Of a DNA stretch of 64,000 nucleotides, positions 59,684 through 64,000 are shown piece by piece. Under the pieces are notes generated by a model that worked only from the letters and a program-made list of their open reading frames with translations, ran no database searches and was not told the DNA's origin. The first letter of the stretch is position 1, and every line of letters begins with the position of its first letter. The DNA comes from Andrena cerasifolii (taxonomy: Eukaryota > Arthropoda > Insecta > Hymenoptera > Andrenidae): NCBI RefSeq assembly GCF_050908995.1, contig NC_135133.1, forward strand, positions 4,320,001-4,384,000, read 5' to 3'. The position numbers and the translations under genes are program-made.

Positions 59684-62005
59684 TTACTTATTACATTTCA
59701 TTAGCATATCGGAAAGTTCACTTCTATGCGCCCCTAAAATCTCGAAAAATTGATCAAAAAATAGTTTAGCAGAATGTTCTATATGTGCCTTTCTTCTGCA
59801 AACGGCGTTCAGCTTGTCCGTCGTTTCTTCTAATTCGGTTGTAAGTTCCTCCCTGTTCGGCATCGAATCCACAATTTCTTTAATATCGTTTTGCAAAGCT
59901 TTTATTTGTTTTCGTAATTTCTCCTCCTCATTCTTAGCATCGCGTCTGATTTTAGTTATCAGCCGTTTCTCTTCTTTAATCTTATTAATAACGTCGCTGC
60001 TCTCGTATTCGAGAACTTTCTTTTTCTCCTGCAAATTCTCTAATTCGTTAGAATTCAATTCTACCGAACGTTCTTTCGCGACAAGCTGCTTCTTCAACAG
60101 ATCTTTCAGGTCGTTCATTAAGCCTGCTTTAACATTCAGTACCTCCATAATCTGAGGATGTAATATACCTTGCTCTGGCATCTTTAATTCTTCTAGATCT
60201 ACGCCTATGTCACCGCTGAGGTGCATGAATATTTCTTTATTGTACGTTAGAACCTTCTTGGTCAGATTATTATTAATAGACGCCAATTTGATGTCCATCG
60301 TGTACAAATGTTTTTGTAAATCTTGAACGTATTCATTGAATTGATCCATATAATTCTGAATCTCGCTACATTTCTCCACTATTTTGTCCCTTTCCGCTTT
60401 AGACATTGGCTGCCGTTTAATAACCGAAAGCAACTTGTCCTGCTGTTCATTCTGCAAACGGATTTGTTCGCGAAACGCATCGCGTTTCGAATTTATTTGA
60501 TCTATATCGCAATTAATTTTCTTTATGTACTCCTCTTTGGCGCTGATATCGCTTAGTTGCTCGGCTTCGTCCTTTTGCAAGGACAACAGTACTGCCTGCA
60601 GCTGTTTCACTTCCTCGTCTATTCTATTCGCATTTTCTTCGGCCGTTTGCAGCTTAGCCATTTCTTCCTCCAATTCAAAGCGCGCAGTGTTCAAATCCTC
60701 CTCGCTAACTCCTTGCTGATCTTCGATCTCACGCAAGTACTTCTCAATCATCGATTCTTCCTCCTCAAGCTTCTCATCGTTCCAAGCATTATAAAAATCG
60801 AGCATCGAAAAGAAAGCATGCCGGTTGTTATTGGCTTCCCTTTCATCGCCGACGAACGGCAAGTTATCCAAATTGTATTTCTCGAAAGCTATTTTCCTTA
60901 CTTCGCAAATCTCTACCAACCAGCAAACCCAGGCCAGAACATTGAGCCAAGAGTGCATGGCGTTAGCAGTTTTTAACCAAGATTTAGTAATGACGCCAGG
61001 ATAGTGAAGTTTCTTCGCTATCTTTGGCAACTCTTCCACGTAATTAGTCATTGTAAGGACTTGCTTAATATCTAGCAGTTTTACTAAGTGAGCAGAGACT
61101 TCTACGAACATCTTCAAAGTAAGCGGTTTCAAGCTACCGTTGCTATTAAGCATAAAAGAAAGCTGATTCATGGAGAAGTATGTATCGATCTTATTAAGCA
61201 TGTAAGCTTGATACATCTTGTCCGTCAACGGTCTCGTGTCTTTTCTGGGACCTTTCGCTCCCAGACTACTAGCGCGATCAGCCGATACAGATCTGGGCCC
61301 TGTCGGAAGGGCTGAGTGAATTCTGTTTGAACTTCCAACTGTAAGGAGGTTGGAATGTTTGCTGGCATTGCTGATAGGTGTCTTAGGAGTTGTTGGTACA
61401 TGACGAAGCGGGGTTTTCCCTGCAATAGTAACGATCACATTAGGCTTCCTTGCAGTTAACTGTAAATCATTTCGATATCATAGTACCACAGACATATATA
61501 GACGGAGCAGAAGCTGGGACTATTGGCGAGAGAAAGGTAGGCTTGGAGGGGAAGAGGCAGAGGTTCAGATACAGGCACGTCAGTTAGCATTCGGCATGTA
61601 TAACCACTGCGTTACGCGATTTACCGCGAACCTTGCCACCCCCCTCAGCTTACGCTTCATCTATATATGTCTATGCATAGTACACTGTTTGAGAAAGCAT
61701 AAGTGCATACAATTCTGTTAATGTGCATATATTACGGATAGAAACAACGATATTTCACCTGTTGCTTTTAAAATGGACCCTCTATTACTCGCTCTGTCAC
61801 TCGAAGAGGCTCGAAGACGAGGTCTGGGTATGTGAGAGCTGTCGACCGTGGGAATCGAAAGCTTCGACTTCAGGGTTTGAGTTTTTCTTGAATCTGCCCG
61901 CGTCAAGCTCTTATCTTCCCTCTCAAATGTAGATATTCTTACAGGATTTGTGGATGACCTGCGTCCCATAGAGCTGCTTTGCTTTTTCGTTCCAGCAAAG
62001 TCCAT
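59684..62005 (-). CDS. Ndc80: Kinetochore protein Ndc80 (Hec1)
   Basis: There are two exons on the minus strand, 62005-61759 and 61419-59684, with a GT-AG intron of 339 nt. Exon one ends in phase 1 (GCAACAG|GTGAAA) and exon two begins after ATTGCAG, so the join reads ...LKAT-G-KTPLRH.... An in-frame TGA precedes the ATG at 62005. The protein is 660 residues, close to human NDC80 (642). The N-terminal tail (about 1-144) is basic and Ser/Thr-rich with Arg-x-Ser/Thr sites (GRRSST, VRISTF, SRKTQT), as expected for Aurora B control. A calponin-homology domain follows at about 145-257 (RPLTDKMYQAYMLNKID...YPGVITKSW...WLNVLAWVCWLVEICE). Coiled coil runs from about 290 to 655. Ndc80 pairs with Nuf2 and joins Spc24/Spc25 to bind microtubules at kinetochores. 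It is head-to-head with TEFM. Confidence 0.93.
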
Positions 62006-62659
62006 CTGACCCGTTCAATGGTTACTTGAAATTCGAATTCTATAAGAATATTTAAAACTTCAACATATGAAAATTCTTCGACATTCTTCTTCTGCCTTCT
62101 TCCAAATATTTTCAAACATTTTGAATTTCGTCGTTACCCATAGACGCGTAAGATGTAAGGTGGTTAACACGAACGGTACATGCGATACGACTTTACGTGT
62201 TGTCGCTTATTCGAAACGCACCTGCGCATCTTACGTCATCTTGAGTTTCTATATCAGAGTTGTCACTCGAGTGCCTTTTATTTTAAGGTTAACACGTGTA
62301 GAGGATAAAGCGAAACATTGTGATCTTGTTTAAATGGTTAAACGTACGAAACCGGCGACATGTAAAATGTGCAGGTTTAGTCGAGTGTCATTGAATTGTA
62401 AATGCAGAACTTTACAAGGGGCTATGAATCTTGCAAAGCGATAACATTATTATCGTAACACTACTTAGTAAATGGTATTTTACTCGCTGTGCAATAGGCT
62501 CTGCATTCTTCCGTTCTGTTCTTAGTATGAATTGTATTATGCGGCGAATAAGATAGATGTAGTGTCTCGTTACAAGCTCCTCTGACAAAATTTAACACCG
62601 CAGTGGCAATAGAATTGTGTTGACGATAACAGAGCGGCAATAGGTTTTAACGTACGATT
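62006..62659. promoter_or_regulatory. Shared bidirectional promoter region of Ndc80 and TEFM
   Basis: 654 bp separate the divergent start codons. The region has no coding potential. It contains a CRE/ATF-like TTACGTCA at 62231-62238 and an E-box CACGTG at about 62294. In-frame stops precede both start codons, so neither frame continues into the spacer. Divergent housekeeping pairs commonly share one promoter; no TATA box is obvious. Confidence 0.6.
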
Positions 62660-64000
62660 ATGCTGCGAACGTTGTGCGGCTCTATTTGTAGAGACCAAAT
62701 GCGGAAAGTAATTCATTTACCGCAAGGATACTGCACAGCAGTCGTAGAGTCCTTGAAAGATGACAATGCCGATTTGAGTCGCTATCTAAAATTTGAGGGC
62801 AAGATTTTAAAAGTTGTGAACGAAGGCAATCTGATGGAATTAAAGAGGTGAGTATAGCCGGCGATGTTAATGCTTTCAGGAGGAAATCAATGTTGGGTTC
62901 TATGCAGTTAATATTCTCGTGTAGGTACACTTTCCCCTCGTACGCTGCAGCGTTGATATCGCAGCGCGAGGCGAAGGGACCTTACAATTCCATACAGCAT
63001 TTGTTTTCGTACAATGAATTGGAGCCGCATGTCATAAAAAGTATTTGTTCTTTAATCATTCAGGAGGAAACAAGGGAAAGAGGATATAAATACAGAGTAA
63101 CGCCAGTCATGGAGGCGAAGGTATGTGAACATTGGTGCAAGTTGCTTTAATTTTTTTTTTATTTCCACTTTATTATACGGATGACTCCTCTTATATACAA
63201 TGGTTTACAAAGTATTGTAAGGAAATAATATTTAATACTTCAGTACCATCTTTCGATAATCTTAATGCGTGTTAATAGAATTGTATACTTTTGTGAATCG
63301 CTGCAGATACCAGAAAAAATATTAGGGTTACATGTAGGTCCTACAGTGGTGAGTTGGGCATTAATAGATAAGAACTTTCAAGTAATACAATGGAATTATA
63401 CAACTTGGTCTGGAGACATGCCTGGATGCATCTCTTATAATTTAATCAAATTGGTGAGTATTATGGTATAGTATTGTCTCGTTAGCGGCTCGTTGGTCGG
63501 GACCGGCATTGAGCCCGTATCGTGAACAGAGTCCTAATTCCGAGTGTTTGTTTCTCGCTTCTTTCAAAAAAAAAAGACTTGAGCCGGACCTGCGTTAAGA
63601 TTTTGCGAAGCGGTTTTCGTGCTCACGGTACGCGCACGCAAAGGACGGAGTGTCAGGCGTCCGAAAGACGAAGCGAGACAAAATATCAACGCGTCGTCTG
63701 TCCCGTACCGTCCTCGCTCGCTCTCGTTCCATCTCGCTCTCGCCTTCGCCGAACAAGAGTGAGACAGAAGTGGTGGGGAATGTGGGGATAGCGAAAAGCC
63801 CGTAACGTGTACACCAAATCGAGCCCGTAACGAGACAACACTGTATTCAGCTTCGGAAATGTAACTTAAACGTCATGTTCGACTGTTGCTTTTAACGTAG
63901 GTACCTACCATAGTTGAAAAGATACCTATGTCTAGCGTTTATGTAATGGAAGAGTCCATACGTCCAAAGAAACTGCCACGAAATATTTTATACAATATAC
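62660..64000 (+). CDS. TEFM: Mitochondrial transcription elongation factor TEFM (partial, 3' end outside window)
   Basis: Exons are 62660-62847, 62925-63120, 63307-63453 and 63901 to beyond 64000, all with GT-AG borders and phases 2, 0, 0. An in-frame TAA lies just upstream of the ATG. About 210 residues are visible. The N terminus is short with Arg and no acids (MLRTLCGSICRDQMRKV), fitting a mitochondrial presequence. Residues about 50-115 form a helix-hairpin-helix region (LKVVNEGNLMELKRYTFPSY...ISQREAKGPYNSIQHLFSYN). From about 134 a degenerate RNase H-like fold begins (ILGLHVGPTVVSWALIDKNF...SSVYVMEES). This order and the match to the human TEFM pattern (IIEYRKQNGPFQSLEDVM...) identify it. 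TEFM binds mitochondrial RNA polymerase and makes it processive. The human protein is 360 residues, so roughly 150 lie outside the window. It is divergent from Ndc80, and intron 3 carries a transposon-like insertion. Confidence 0.88.
63470..63842. mobile_element. Terminal-inverted-repeat element inside TEFM intron 3
   Basis: The left end AGTATTGTCTCGTTAGCGGC and the inverse of the right end AGTGTTGTCTCGTTACGGGC match at 17 of 20 positions. A possible 4-bp duplication GTAT flanks it (63466-63469 and 63843-63846). The interior is CpG-rich and has no transposase. It starts 17 bases after the exon 3 border and ends 58 bases before exon 4, so it makes up most of the intron. The superfamily is unassigned because the duplication is short. 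Confidence 0.65.

Overview
This window looks like nuclear DNA from an insect, most probably a hymenopteran. The reasons are short introns with GT-AG borders, long GC-rich and CpG-rich non-coding stretches without stop-dense AT bias, many short simple repeats, and small non-autonomous DNA transposons of the hAT, piggyBac and Tc1/mariner kinds. No prokaryotic features, rRNA, tRNA or CRISPR array were seen. All gene structures below were built by hand from reading frames, splice sites and intron phases.

Left 38 kb (+ strand): one large gene for a C2H2 zinc-finger transcription factor. A short coding exon (467-569) ends in phase 1. About 26 kb and 29 kb downstream lie two related coding exons, A (26974-28268) and B (29328-30331). 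Both have phase-1 acceptors, similar first residues and four nearly identical zinc fingers. They look like duplicated alternative 3' coding exons. Exon A adds a polyglutamine N-terminal region. Exon B adds a fifth finger and a proline-rich tail. A 153-bp intronic hairpin lies between them. The large intron is a transposon depot holding at least seven insertions, several with clear target-site duplications. A long AT- and microsatellite-rich region follows exon B and probably contains its 3' UTR (candidate poly(A) signals near 37.81-37.83 kb).

Middle (about 38-55.9 kb): no convincing protein-coding gene. It holds a second copy of a piggyBac-like MITE, two small hAT MITEs, and a 1.6-kb piggyBac-like element with a large internal palindrome. 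The rest is intergenic or possibly intronic DNA of unseen genes.

Right (55.9-64 kb): a compact cluster of three genes. On the minus strand is a seven-exon gene for a 691-residue coiled-coil protein I do not recognise. Upstream of it, on the same strand, is a two-exon gene for the kinetochore protein Ndc80/Hec1 (660 residues). Head-to-head with Ndc80 across 654 bp is a plus-strand gene for the mitochondrial transcription elongation factor TEFM, cut off by the window end. Ndc80 and TEFM probably share a bidirectional promoter. A terminal-inverted-repeat element sits inside TEFM intron 3.
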